Positions 15,380 to 24,236 of a DNA stretch of 64,000 bases are shown here, one piece after another. The first letter of the stretch is position 1. Every line of letters begins with the position of its first letter. The stretch comes from Streptomyces sannanensis (GTDB taxonomy: Bacteria; Actinomycetota; Actinomycetes; Streptomycetales; Streptomycetaceae). The notes beneath the pieces were generated by a model. The model worked only from the letters and a program-made list of their open reading frames with translations. It did no database searches and was not told the DNA's origin. Position numbers and translations under genes: made by a program. Location of the stretch: contig NZ_BAAAYL010000001.1 in assembly GCF_039536205.1 (NCBI RefSeq), positions 2,852,001 to 2,916,000 on the forward strand, read 5' to 3'.

Positions 15380-17965
15380 TCAGTCGGTCGCGATGGCGTT
15401 CAGAACGTTCATCCGCCCTGCCCGGAACGCCGGGACCAGTGCGGCGAACAGGCCCACGAAGGCCGAACCCACGAAGACCGTCAGGATCGTCGGCCAAGGG
15501 ATGTCCAGCACGCCCAGGCCTTCGAGGGCCAGCAGCTTCTGGGCCGTTGCTCCCCAGCCCATGCCGAGGCCCAGGCCGAGCAGGGCACCGAAGAGGGCGA
15601 TGACCACCGACTCCAGACGGATCATGCGGCGCAGCTGGCGGCGCGAGAGGCCGATCGCCCGCAGCAGGCCGATCTCCCGGGTCCGCTCGACCACCGACAG
15701 GGCGAGGGTGTTCACCACACCCAGCACGGCGACGATGATCGCCAGTGCGAGCAGCCCGTAGACGATGTTGAGCAGCTGGCCGACCTGGTCCTTGATGTTC
15801 TGCTTGAAGTCGGTCTGGTCCCGCACCTTGTACTGCGGGTACTCGGCGAGGGCGTCCTTGAGGGCGGCGTACGCCTCCTTCTCCTTGCCCTCCTCCGCCT
15901 TGGCGAACATGATCTGGTTCTTGGGCATCCGCTCGGCCGGGACGTACCTGGCGACCGTGGCGATGTCCGCGTACATCGCGCCCTTGTCGACGGTCGTGCC
16001 GTCGCTCGTGATCGCCCGCACCGCCAGCCGCGCGGTGCTGCCGTCCGCGAAGTCGACCGCCAGCCGGTCGCCCAGCTTGATGCCGTGGTCCTTGGCGAAG
16101 CCCTCGAAGACCGACATCGAGTCCGGCTTGTAGGCGTCCTTGAGCTTGCCTTGCGTGGTCTCGACCCGCAGGTCGTCGGCGTACGAGGGGGTTGCTGCGT
16201 TGAGCACCTTGGACACCTTGCCGTCCGGCGTCGTGATCTCGACGTTGACCAGCTTGTACTCGGTGACATGGGCCAGCCCCGGGGTCTGCTCCATCCGCTG
16301 CGCCGCCTGCGGCACGATCGTCTGGCCGTTCTCCGACTGGACGATGAAGTCCGCGCCGACCGTCTTGTCGAGCTGGTCCGTGGCCGAGGCGACCAGAGAG
16401 GAGCCGACGACCGACAGGCAGGCCACCAGCGCGAGCCCGATCATCAGCGCGGCGCCCGTGGCGCCGGTACGGCGGGGGTTGCGCAGTGCGTTGCGCTCGG
16501 CCATCCGCCCGACCGGGCCGAAGACGCGCAGGACGACCGCGCTGAGCACCCGGACCACCCCGCCGGCCAGCAGCGGGCCGACGGCGACGAAGCCAAGGAG
16601 CGTGAGCAGCACCCCCAGGCCCAGGAACATCGAGCCCTGGCCGGCCTTGTCCGCGGTGGCGGCCGCGTACAGCGCCGCGCCACCCGCACCGGTCAGCAGC
16701 AGGCCGATCGCGGCCCTGATCCGGCCGGCCTTGGCGTCCGCCGGGGTGCCGGCGTCGCGCAGGGCGGCCATCGGGGAGATCTTGCCCGCACGGCGGGCCG
16801 GCAGATACGCGGCGAGAACGGTGACCACGATGCCGAGGGCGAGGCCGACGGCCGGGGTGGTCCACTTCACCGTGAGGTCGTCGGTGGACAGTTCCATGCC
16901 CATCGAGCCCATGAGCTTCATCAGGCCGACGGCAAGACCGACACCGGCGGCGGCGCCCAGCAGCGAGCCGATGACACCGAGCAGCAGCGCCTCCACCAGC
17001 ACGGATCGGTTGACCTGCCGGCGGCCGGCTCCGATGGCCCGCATCAGGCCGATCTCGCGGGTGCGCTGGGCGACCAGCATCGAGAAGGTGTTGACGATGA
17101 GGAAGATGCCGACGAGGAAGGCGATTCCGGCGAAGCCGAGCATCGCGTACTTCATCACATCGAGGAAGGAGCCGATGCCCTCGCGATTGGCGTCCGTGGT
17201 CTCCTTCTGGGTCTGGACGATGTACGGACCGCCGAGCCCGGCCAGCTCGGCCCGGATCTTCTGCTTGAGCTGATCGTTGGTGACGCCCTGCGCGGCCTCG
17301 ACGTTGATGTTGCTGAAGAGCCCCGTCGCACCGAGAAGTTCGCGCTGGGCGGTGGCCGTGTCGAAGTAGACGACGGCGGCACCGGGGTTGGTGACCTTGA
17401 AGGTGGCGATTCCGGAGATCTTCGCCGTGTGGTCACCGGTGACGGCGATGGTGCGCAGTTCGTCACCGATCTTGAGGTCGTGCTTGTCCGCGGTGTCGGC
17501 GTCGACCATCACCTCGGTCGGGCCACGAGGGGCGTGGCCGGAGGTGATCTCCATCGAGCGCAGGTCGTTGCGCGTCCAGTTGCCGGCGATCGTCGGGGCG
17601 CCGGTGCTGGAGCCCATGTTCTCGTTCTTGCTGTTGACGACCGTCACGCTCATGCTGACGACGACGCCCTCGGCGGACTTCACGCCGTCCACCCGCTTCA
17701 GCTGCTCGACGGTCGAGGCAGGAAGGGAGGGGGGCTTTCCGCTCTTCGGGAACTGGTCCATGTCGCCCGCGGCGCCGCCCTTCGGGCTGACCATGACATC
17801 CGGCGACGACGCCGCGAACAGCTTGTCGAACGTCGTGTTCATGGTGTCGGTGAAGACGAGCGTGCCGCACACGAACGCCACCGACAGCAGGACCGCGACG
17901 GCGGAGAGCGCCATCCGTCCTTTGTGCGCGAAGAAGTTGCGCATGGAGGTCTTCAGCACGGTCAT
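15380..17965 (-). CDS. ABC transporter permease with two FtsX-like domains
   Basis: 861 aa. The architecture is that of a duplicated MacB/FtsX permease. It has an N-terminal helix, a large extracytoplasmic domain (~45-240), three helices around 255-385 with MLVAQRTREIGLMRAIGAGR, a linker with more helices, a second extracytoplasmic domain and a C-terminal FtsX copy with VERTREIGLLRAIGLSRRQ. Such permeases export antibiotics, lipids or peptides, or move lipoproteins, driven by a LolD-like ATPase. ATG at 17965 overlaps the ATPase gene stop by 4 bp. The substrate is unknown. Confidence 0.95.
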   Translation of the reverse strand: MTVLKTSMRNFFAHKGRMALSAVAVLLSVAFVCGTLVFTDTMNTTFDKLFAASSPDVMVSPKGGAAGDMDQFPKSGKPPSLPASTVEQLKRVDGVKSAEGVVVSMSVTVVNSKNENMGSSTGAPTIAGNWTRNDLRSMEITSGHAPRGPTEVMVDADTADKHDLKIGDELRTIAVTGDHTAKISGIATFKVTNPGAAVVYFDTATAQRELLGATGLFSNINVEAAQGVTNDQLKQKIRAELAGLGGPYIVQTQKETTDANREGIGSFLDVMKYAMLGFAGIAFLVGIFLIVNTFSMLVAQRTREIGLMRAIGAGRRQVNRSVLVEALLLGVIGSLLGAAAGVGLAVGLMKLMGSMGMELSTDDLTVKWTTPAVGLALGIVVTVLAAYLPARRAGKISPMAALRDAGTPADAKAGRIRAAIGLLLTGAGGAALYAAATADKAGQGSMFLGLGVLLTLLGFVAVGPLLAGGVVRVLSAVVLRVFGPVGRMAERNALRNPRRTGATGAALMIGLALVACLSVVGSSLVASATDQLDKTVGADFIVQSENGQTIVPQAAQRMEQTPGLAHVTEYKLVNVEITTPDGKVSKVLNAATPSYADDLRVETTQGKLKDAYKPDSMSVFEGFAKDHGIKLGDRLAVDFADGSTARLAVRAITSDGTTVDKGAMYADIATVARYVPAERMPKNQIMFAKAEEGKEKEAYAALKDALAEYPQYKVRDQTDFKQNIKDQVGQLLNIVYGLLALAIIVAVLGVVNTLALSVVERTREIGLLRAIGLSRRQLRRMIRLESVVIALFGALLGLGLGMGWGATAQKLLALEGLGVLDIPWPTILTVFVGSAFVGLFAALVPAFRAGRMNVLNAIATD

Positions 17966-18750
17966 GACGTACGCCCCCGGGCGTCGAAGTCCTTCATGCG
18001 GTCCAGGACCTGATCGGCCGTCGGGTCGTGCATCTCGTCGACGATCCGGCCGTCGGCGAGGTAGAGCACCCGGTCGGCGTAGGAGGCGGCGACCGGGTCA
18101 TGAGTGACCATCACTATGGTCTGGCCCAGCTCGTCCACCGACCTGCGCAGGAAGCCCAGCACTTCGGCGCCGGCCCGGGAGTCCAGGTTTCCGGTCGGCT
18201 CGTCACCGAAGATGATCTCCGGGCGGGCGGCCAGCGCGCGCGCCACCGCGACCCGCTGCTGCTGGCCGCCGGACAGCTGGGTCGGACGGTGCTTCAGCCG
18301 CCCGGCCAGGCCGACCGTCTCCACCACACGGTCCAGCCACTGCGGGTCCGGCCTGCGGCCGGCGATGTCCATCGGCAGGGAGATGTTCTCGAGCGCGTTG
18401 AGCGTCGGAAGCAGGTTGAAGGCCTGGAAGATGAAACCGATCCGGTCCCGGCGCAGCTGGGTGAGCTTCTTGTCCTTCAGCTTCGTGATCTCGGTCTCGT
18501 CGAGGTAGATCTCGCCGGAGGTCACGGTGTCCAGGCCCGCGAGGCAGTGCATCAGGGTGGACTTGCCGGAGCCGGAGGGGCCCATGATCGCGGTGAACTG
18601 CCCGCGCGCGATGTCCACGTCGACATGGTCCAGCGCGACGACACGGGTCTCCCCCGCACCGTACGCCTTGACGACCTGACGCGCCCGCGCGGCAACGGCC
18701 GATCGCCCTCCAGTGCTCCCTTGCCTGGGATTGGTCACAGCCGTTGTCAC
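17962..18750 (-). CDS. ABC transporter ATP-binding protein (MacB/LolD type)
   Basis: 262 aa. Walker A is GPSGSGKSTLMH, the Q-loop is in FIFQAFNLLPTLNALEN, the signature is LSGGQQQRVAVARALA, Walker B is IIFGDEPTGNLDS, and the switch His is in VMVTHDPVAASYADR. It powers the FtsX-type permease encoded immediately downstream. GTG at 18750 is preferred because AGGAG stands 7 nt before it; an in-frame TTG at 18765 would lie within that Shine-Dalgarno. No adjacent regulator gene is visible. Confidence 0.95.
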   Translation of the reverse strand: MTTAVTNPRQGSTGGRSAVAARARQVVKAYGAGETRVVALDHVDVDIARGQFTAIMGPSGSGKSTLMHCLAGLDTVTSGEIYLDETEITKLKDKKLTQLRRDRIGFIFQAFNLLPTLNALENISLPMDIAGRRPDPQWLDRVVETVGLAGRLKHRPTQLSGGQQQRVAVARALAARPEIIFGDEPTGNLDSRAGAEVLGFLRRSVDELGQTIVMVTHDPVAASYADRVLYLADGRIVDEMHDPTADQVLDRMKDFDARGRTS

Positions 18751-19018
18751 GGTGCGTCTCCTCAAGATGTGGTGATCGCTGATCGCTGATTACGTTCTGA
18801 GTCTGCTCGCGGCGGGGCCCGGACGCAGTGGGGAGCGGTCCCGTCTTTATGGGGGGGTTATCCCCACCCCTCACACGCTAGGGGCGAAAGCCCCTCGTCT
18901 CCTCCGCCGCCGGTACCACCGTTCCCTGCCCTGAAGTAGGGAGTCGCCCTTAGGGGTTCTCCGCCTTCCGGGGGAGACGTCTCGGGGAGACAGCGCCCTA
19001 CCTCTGCGTCAGTCTCAA
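18751..19018. other. Intergenic region between ABC operon and MFS remnant
   Basis: No gene is supported here. The stretch should hold the ABC operon promoter. It includes a triple TGATCGC-like direct repeat (about 18771-18790) and a short hairpin AGGGGC-GAAA-GCCCCT at 18890-18905 with a stable GNRA-type loop. Function is not determinable from sequence alone. Confidence 0.4.
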
Positions 19019-19627
19019 GTGAGCAGGTCTCTCCGGCCAGATAGGTGTACAGGGAAGGAATCTCCCCGGACGGGCGAAGCGACGCCGGCCGCGAAGTCCC
19101 CCGCCGACGACGCCGTACCCCGCGTCGACTGGCCGGGCGCCCTCTGCGTCTTCGCGACCGGCGCCCTGCTCCTCACCGCCCTCGTCCAGGGCGGCATCGC
19201 CTGGCCCTGGCTCTCCGCTCCCTCACTCGCGTTGCTCGGCGCGGCCCGACTCTTCCAACTCCCGCTGATCGTCGGCGTCCAGTCGACCGTCGGCTGGGCC
19301 GAGCGCGGCACGACGACCTCGTCGGTCCTCTTCTGCCGCCAGGTCGGCCAGAGCGTGGGCGCGGCGCTCTTCGGGGCCGTCGCCAACGGGGTCCTCGCCG
19401 CCCGCCTCGCGTCCGGGGCCGACCTCGACTCCGCCGCCTGCGCACTCGACGACCCCGCGCCCCTCGGCGCCGACGCGACCGAAGAACTGCGCCACGCCGT
19501 GGCGGCCGCCGTCGGCTCCGTCCACCTCGGCGCCGCGTGCGCGGTCGGTCTGGCGCCGCTGGTGCTGCTGTTCCTCGCGCCGCGGCGGTTCCCGGTCCTC
19601 TCGGAGGCGACGCCGGACCGGGACTGA
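19019..19627 (+). pseudogene. MFS (EmrB-type) transporter remnant with internal deletion
   Basis: The frame encodes only part of a 14-TM drug transporter. Middle residues VDWPGALCVFATGALLLTAL and VQGGIAWPWLSAPSLALLG are joined directly to late residues FQLPLIVGVQSTVGW and SVLFCRQVGQSVGAALFGAV. The family is about 480-520 aa; here only ~180 residues remain. Both the N-terminal half and an internal block of several helices are gone, and no plausible ribosome binding site precedes the frame. It reads as a decaying gene with an in-frame internal deletion. Confidence 0.7.
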
Positions 19628-19676
19628 GGAGCCGTTCGCCGTACACCGCGCGCGAGCCGGAAGGTGAAACGGTGAG

Positions 19677-20567
19677 TCAGCTCTCGGCCCGGGCCCGGCC
19701 GGTGAGAGCTGCCAGGCTGTCCTGGACGTGCGCCATGTGCGCCTGCAGCTGCTCACGCGTCTCCGCGTGCTCCCGCAGCACCCGCTCCGTGTCCCGCCCG
19801 ATCCGTTCCGCCCGCACCAGCGCCTGCGCGATCAGTTCCGCTCCTCGCGACTCCGCGTCCTCCTGGACACGGCGGGCCTGCTCCTCCGCCTCCGTGAGGG
19901 CGCGCTCGGCCTCCGCCAGCGCGGCCTCCGCGTACGCGATCCGTTCGGCTTCCCGCGCGCCCGACTCCTTCTCGCGGCCGACGTGTTCCCGGCCCACCGC
20001 CTCCAGCCGCCCCGCATGATCCTGCGCGAGTTCGCCCAGCACCCCCGAGGTGCGCTGCCGTACGTCCTCCAGCGCGGCCAGCGCCTCGCCGCGCCGCCCC
20101 TCCGCCTCGCGGCACGCCTCCGTGCACATCTCCTCCGCCCGCTGACGCGCGTACCGCAGCATCTGCTCGGCACGGGCCTCGGCCTGAGTCCGTACCTCGT
20201 CCGCGTACTCGCGTGCCGCCTCTCCCAGCCGCCGCGCCGTGGCCTCCGACGCGCCCAGGATCTCCCGCGCCTCCTCCGTCGCGGCGGACCGTACCGCCTC
20301 GGCCTCCTCCTCCGCGAGGGCGAACAGCTGCTGGGCGCGCTCGCCGAGCGAGGCGTACCGCTGCGGAACCAGCTCGGCGACCCGCTCCCGGAGCACGGCC
20401 GCCCCGGCCTCCATCTCCTTCGCGAGAACGGTGAGACGGGCGGCACGCTCCCACGCCGCGTCGCGTTCCCGGGACAGTGCGACGACCACACGGTCGACCT
20501 GTTCCGGGCGGTAGCCACGGCCCCGCGCGGCGGCGAAGCCCTGAGGTGACACGAGTGCGCTCATCAT
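19677..20567 (-). CDS. Long coiled-coil protein (Streptomyces 'cellulose-binding' / DivIVA-like family)
   Basis: 296 aa, almost entirely a charged, Ala/Glu/Arg-rich coiled coil (LAEEEAEAVRSAATEEAREI, AEAALAEAERALTEAEEQ). It is preceded by a short conserved head (FAAARGRGYRPEQVDRVVVA) that resembles the N-terminus of DivIVA/Wag31-type proteins. Streptomyces genomes often label this family cellulose-binding protein, but I see no carbohydrate-binding fold. Intermediate-filament-like or polarity-scaffold functions are plausible. Two adjacent ATGs exist (20567 and 20564); the first is used. It ends the minus-strand block before the terminator of the SUKH cluster. Confidence 0.8.
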   Translation of the reverse strand: MMSALVSPQGFAAARGRGYRPEQVDRVVVALSRERDAAWERAARLTVLAKEMEAGAAVLRERVAELVPQRYASLGERAQQLFALAEEEAEAVRSAATEEAREILGASEATARRLGEAAREYADEVRTQAEARAEQMLRYARQRAEEMCTEACREAEGRRGEALAALEDVRQRTSGVLGELAQDHAGRLEAVGREHVGREKESGAREAERIAYAEAALAEAERALTEAEEQARRVQEDAESRGAELIAQALVRAERIGRDTERVLREHAETREQLQAHMAHVQDSLAALTGRARAES

Positions 20568-20646
20568 GCGCACATCTTGATGGATCAGAGCGAAATCCCC
20601 ATAACGTGACACTCCGCCCATATGCAAGTCGAGAGACGAAAAAAGA

Positions 20647-20674
20647 CGCCCACCGTGTACGAACACGGTGGGCG
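20647..20674 (-). terminator. Rho-independent terminator of the deaminase/SUKH operon
   Basis: A 12-bp perfect stem CGCCCACCGTGT with a 4-nt loop lies 20 bp beyond the stop at 20694. In the minus-strand direction it is followed by a six-T run (GTCTTTTTTCG). This is an unusually textbook terminator for a Streptomyces sequence and isolates the operon from the coiled-coil gene. Confidence 0.92.
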
Positions 20675-20693
20675 CCCCGGCCTGCGGCTCGCG

Positions 20694-22997
20694 TCAGAGC
20701 AGCCCGTCCCACATCTGCTCCAGCAGCACTGACCACCAGCTCTCCGGCGATGCCAGCGCCGCCGGGTCCAGCGCGGCCAGCTGCACCTGGAAATCGACCG
20801 TCCAGCGGCCCGCCTGCTCCGGGTTCAGCCCGAAACGCAGCCGCCACATGCGGCCCAGCATCGCCAGACAGCGCACGAACTCCGGCAGCCCGCTGTTCAC
20901 GAACTGCGGCGGCACCGGCTGCCCGCCGGGCCCCGCCTCCACCGGCACGGCCACGATGTGCGCCGTCCCGTACTGGACACAGATCGCCCTGCCGAAGTCG
21001 CTGCCCATCACGAGGTACGACGCCGCGTCCGCCGCCGGCTGCACCCCGCGCTGCTGCGCCAGTTCCGCCAGCGTCGGCACCGGCTGCCCCGGCACCGCGT
21101 GCGCCCAGAAGAACGGGCCCATGTCCACCGGCAGACCCGCCCACACCAGAGTGCGCCCCACGACGTCCGGCACACCCTGCCGGGACACCGCCCGCTGGTC
21201 GAAGCGGAACACGCCCTGCGGGCCGAAGGCGCCCAGGAGTTCGTGCGCGATCCCCTCCGGAGGGATCAGCGGCGCCGGCTGCACCTGAGGCAGCGGCGCA
21301 CGCACCGGCGCAGGCCGCGCCGGCCCGTCCGCGACCTGGTGCAGCTCGCCCTGATGCGTCAGCAGCGCCTGCACGCCCTGGCGACGGCTCGCATGATCCG
21401 TGCCGTACGGGGCGACACTCGTGATCCGCACCTGCGGCCAGGTCTCCCGGATCATCCGCGCGCAGTAACCGCCCGGCAGCTCGCAGGACTCCAGCTCCGT
21501 GTGCAGCTCCAGCACCTGCTGCGGCGGCACGTTCATGGCGCGCAGCTCGTGCAGCATCTGCCACTCCGGGTGCGGGGTGCCCGGCGCCGAACGGCGGATG
21601 AGCTGCTGCTCGGTGCCGTCCGCGGCCCGATAGCGCAGCACGGCCTGGTAGCCGGGGCCGACGGTCGGCTGACCGGCCGGCTGCTGCGGATAGCCGGAGG
21701 CCGGAGGCTGCGGCCGCTGCCCCTGCGGCGGCTGCGGCGGCAGCGGCGGTCCGGGGGGCACACCGGGCGGACCCGGCGGCTGCGGCACGCTCGGACCGGC
21801 ACCCATCTGCCCCGGCGCCGCCAGCACCGTCGCCTCGTGATGCACCCCACGCGCGGGGGTCCCCCCGCCGGAGGCAGGCGGAGTACCCGGCACACCGGGC
21901 GGACCCGGCGGCTGCGGCACGCTCGGACCGGCACCCATCTGCCCCGGCGCCGCCAGCACCGTCGCCTCGTGATGCACCCCACGCGCGGGGGTCCCCCCGC
22001 CGGAGGCAGGCGGAGTACCCGGCACACCGGGCGGACCCGGCGGCTGCGGGGCACCAGGGCCGACCGGCGACATCAGCTGCGTCGGTACGTACCCGCCCGC
22101 CGCACCCGGCGGAGTCGCCCCCGGCAGACGGGGAGCGCCGGGCGGCGGGGGCGGAGGAGGAGGAGTCATCGGGCTGCTGCCCCGCGCGCCACGCGGCGGG
22201 GCCACGGCCTTGCTGGTCACCGCGTCCGCGATGTCACCGGCACCGGGCACCGCGGGCGCCACCGCCGTCGTCGGCAACTGGCTGCCGCCGGACAGCAACG
22301 CGGTCCTCGCCCCCGGCTCGGCAGCGTGCGGCGGAGCGTCGTCGTCCGAACCGGAGAGCGGCGGCGCGAACACGGTCTCCGGCAGCGGTACGGAAGCGTC
22401 GTCGGGACCGGAGTTGGTGTCGGTGCCGGCCCACGGCGTCGACGAAGCCGGCACCCCGTCCCGATCCGTGGGCTCACGGCCGTCCCCGTTCTCGGGCCAG
22501 GCCACGGCCCGCCCCTCACTGCCCGGAGCACCGGGCCACGCGTCCGCCACACGGGCCCCGCCGGACGAGGGAGCACCCCCGTCCCCGGAACCGGGAGACG
22601 CGTCCTGGGGCTCCGCGGGTGAACCCGGGATGCCCATACGGTCCGCCGCGTCCTGGAGCCACTCCGGAGGGCTCAGCAGGAACGACGTCTGGTTCAGATC
22701 GATACGGGCCGGCGGCTCCGGCGACGCCGCCTCCGCCACCGCGCCGTACTCCTCCTCGTACCGGCGGATCACCTCGCCCACCGGCAGGCCGGGCCACAGT
22801 GTGGCCTCACCGCTGTCCCGCGCGATGACCAGCCGCTGACGGCCGCCGCCCGACGTCGGGCCCTCCGGGCGGTCCTCCGCCCACACCACGAAACCCAGCT
22901 CGAACTCCCGCACTCGCACCTCGCGGTGCTGGTACGCGGACACGTCGCCGTTGAACCACTCTTCCGCGCGCTCCTGTGCCTGCGCGAACGTCACCAT
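20694..22997 (-). CDS. Imm35-like / Pro-rich / deaminase / SUKH-4 composite protein
   Basis: 767 aa with four zones. Residues 1-85 resemble the YrhB/Imm35 immunity domain (AQERAEEWFNGDVS, LGFVVWAEDRPE, LWPGLPVGEVIRRYEEEYG). Residues ~100-445 are Pro/Gly-rich and disordered, including two identical 44-residue repeats. Residues ~450-560 look like a polymorphic-toxin nucleotide/nucleic-acid deaminase: HPE (476-478) and TELESCELPGGYC (500-512) supply the HxE and two-Cys zinc site. Residues ~590-767 match SUKH-4 (LVWAGLPVDMGPFFWAHA, SYLVMGSDFGRAICV). Toxin-type and immunity-type modules therefore sit on one chain. There is no signal peptide or secretion motif. Start is ATG at 22997, 7 bp after the upstream gene. 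Domain names come from recognised motifs. Confidence 0.78.
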   Translation of the reverse strand: MVTFAQAQERAEEWFNGDVSAYQHREVRVREFELGFVVWAEDRPEGPTSGGGRQRLVIARDSGEATLWPGLPVGEVIRRYEEEYGAVAEAASPEPPARIDLNQTSFLLSPPEWLQDAADRMGIPGSPAEPQDASPGSGDGGAPSSGGARVADAWPGAPGSEGRAVAWPENGDGREPTDRDGVPASSTPWAGTDTNSGPDDASVPLPETVFAPPLSGSDDDAPPHAAEPGARTALLSGGSQLPTTAVAPAVPGAGDIADAVTSKAVAPPRGARGSSPMTPPPPPPPPGAPRLPGATPPGAAGGYVPTQLMSPVGPGAPQPPGPPGVPGTPPASGGGTPARGVHHEATVLAAPGQMGAGPSVPQPPGPPGVPGTPPASGGGTPARGVHHEATVLAAPGQMGAGPSVPQPPGPPGVPPGPPLPPQPPQGQRPQPPASGYPQQPAGQPTVGPGYQAVLRYRAADGTEQQLIRRSAPGTPHPEWQMLHELRAMNVPPQQVLELHTELESCELPGGYCARMIRETWPQVRITSVAPYGTDHASRRQGVQALLTHQGELHQVADGPARPAPVRAPLPQVQPAPLIPPEGIAHELLGAFGPQGVFRFDQRAVSRQGVPDVVGRTLVWAGLPVDMGPFFWAHAVPGQPVPTLAELAQQRGVQPAADAASYLVMGSDFGRAICVQYGTAHIVAVPVEAGPGGQPVPPQFVNSGLPEFVRCLAMLGRMWRLRFGLNPEQAGRWTVDFQVQLAALDPAALASPESWWSVLLEQMWDGLL
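21759..22022. repeat. Two exact 132-bp tandem copies inside the composite gene
   Basis: The segment starting at 21759 is repeated from 21891, and a third copy begins at 22023 but diverges after ~30 bp. 132 bp is 44 codons, so the duplication is in frame and doubles a linker beginning QPPGPPGVPGTPPASGGGTP and containing GVHHEATVLAAPGQMGAG. The two full copies appear identical, indicating a recent duplication or homogenisation. Confidence 0.93.
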
Positions 22998-23004
22998 CGG
23001 ACCG

Positions 23005-24018
23005 TCACCCCTCCGCCGAGACCGGGACGGCACGCGCGAAGCCGCCGTCCACCATCAGGTTCGCCACGGTCTCCAGCTCCGGCGGATTGCCCGCCAGACG
23101 CTGCAGAAAGGCGTCGAAGTCCGAGCCGCACGGCAGCAGCAGCCGCTCGACCCGCTCGCCCACGGACCAGCCGTTGCGGTCCCGGCCGTCGTCGTGCGGG
23201 CAGAACCACACCGAACCGAGGCCCGATCCCCGCACCTTGACAGCCAACAGCCCGCCCTGCACGAAACCGACGCCCAGGTAATCCTTCGTCAGATGGTCAC
23301 GCAGACACTTGTTGACGTACATCAGGTCATTGACCGCGGCCGCGTCCCGCACCGTGAAGAACGGCTGGTCCACCAGCAGCCCCAGCTCGGCGTCCAGCGC
23401 CGCACCCACCGGCGCACAACCGCCCGCTGCCTTGAGGAAATCGCGGTAGGCGCCCGGCAGCCGGTAGCCGAGGTCCTCCTCGACGCCCAGGATCTGCTGC
23501 TCGGTCACCGCGACCTCGCCCTTCGGCACCGCGAAATGAGCCGGCCGGGTCTCCTGGAGCGGCCGCGTACCCCGCTTGTCCTGGTCGGCACCGGACGTCG
23601 CGAGCCCGCCATGATGCCGCAGCAGGGCCTTCACCTCGACCGGTACGAGCTCCATCCGCCGGGCCCCGGGCACGTGATGCCACGTCCAGCCGTGCGGCGT
23701 GGCCACCGCCGGGACCGTGTCCCACAGCTCGTGACCGGAAGCCGACAGCGCCGCATTGGCCGAAACGTAGTCGGTGAGCCTCAACTCGTCGACACCGAAG
23801 CCCTCCGGAGGCTCCGCGATCTCTGCGGCGGCACGCGCGTACGGCGAGAAGTCCGGAAAGCCGTTCTCATCCACCCGCACCCCTCCGGGGTGACGGGAGG
23901 CCCGGACCGGATCCGGGAAATGCACGACCTGCCCGGCGTAGGCCGCGTTCGGTGGCGCGGCATTCCCCCGGCCCTGGGGGCCGGGAGGTGCCCCCAGCCC
24001 GATCGGACCTGTCGTCAT
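23005..24018 (-). CDS. WHH-type HNH nuclease domain fused to SUKH-1/SMI1-KNR4 domain
   Basis: 337 aa. Residues ~25-145 match the HNH/endonuclease VII-type toxin family with a WHH signature. A DENGFPDFSPYA lead-in (50-61) is followed by WTWHHVPGARRMELVP (111-126) and ALLRHHGG (131-138), giving the catalytic and metal-binding His residues. Residues ~168-310 match SUKH-1/SMI1-KNR4: EQQILGVEEDLGYRLPGAYR, DFLKAAGG, GSVWFCPHDD, SDFDAFLQRL. SUKH domains are immunity modules against nuclease and deaminase toxins, so nuclease and immunity appear fused. No export signal is seen. ATG at 24018 has AGGGGG 7 nt upstream. It is the first gene of the minus-strand arm, 7 bp before the composite gene. Confidence 0.8.
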   Translation of the reverse strand: MTTGPIGLGAPPGPQGRGNAAPPNAAYAGQVVHFPDPVRASRHPGGVRVDENGFPDFSPYARAAAEIAEPPEGFGVDELRLTDYVSANAALSASGHELWDTVPAVATPHGWTWHHVPGARRMELVPVEVKALLRHHGGLATSGADQDKRGTRPLQETRPAHFAVPKGEVAVTEQQILGVEEDLGYRLPGAYRDFLKAAGGCAPVGAALDAELGLLVDQPFFTVRDAAAVNDLMYVNKCLRDHLTKDYLGVGFVQGGLLAVKVRGSGLGSVWFCPHDDGRDRNGWSVGERVERLLLPCGSDFDAFLQRLAGNPPELETVANLMVDGGFARAVPVSAEG

Positions 24019-24236
24019 AGCGTTGCCCCCTGCTGATGCTGGCTGGTTCAGCACAGCCTATGCGGTGCCGCAATACCGGACCCCGCCCCTCGCTCGGCAG
24101 TGACATACCGTCACGAACAAGTGACCGATTGCCGAAGGATCTGCACATATGCACGCCCCCGCTTCCGTACCGCCGGACACATTTGGCAGGCTGTCCCCGC
24201 AACTCGGGGGATTGCACCGGGAGGGAAAACAGCACC
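24019..24236. promoter_or_regulatory. Divergent promoter region of the deaminase/nuclease-SUKH cluster
   Basis: 217 bp separate the two outward-reading arms. The region is less GC-rich than its surroundings, with stretches such as CAATACCGG, TGACATACCG and TCTGCACATATGC. No clear palindromic operator or conserved -35/-10 pair stands out, but both arms must be transcribed from here. Confidence 0.55.
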
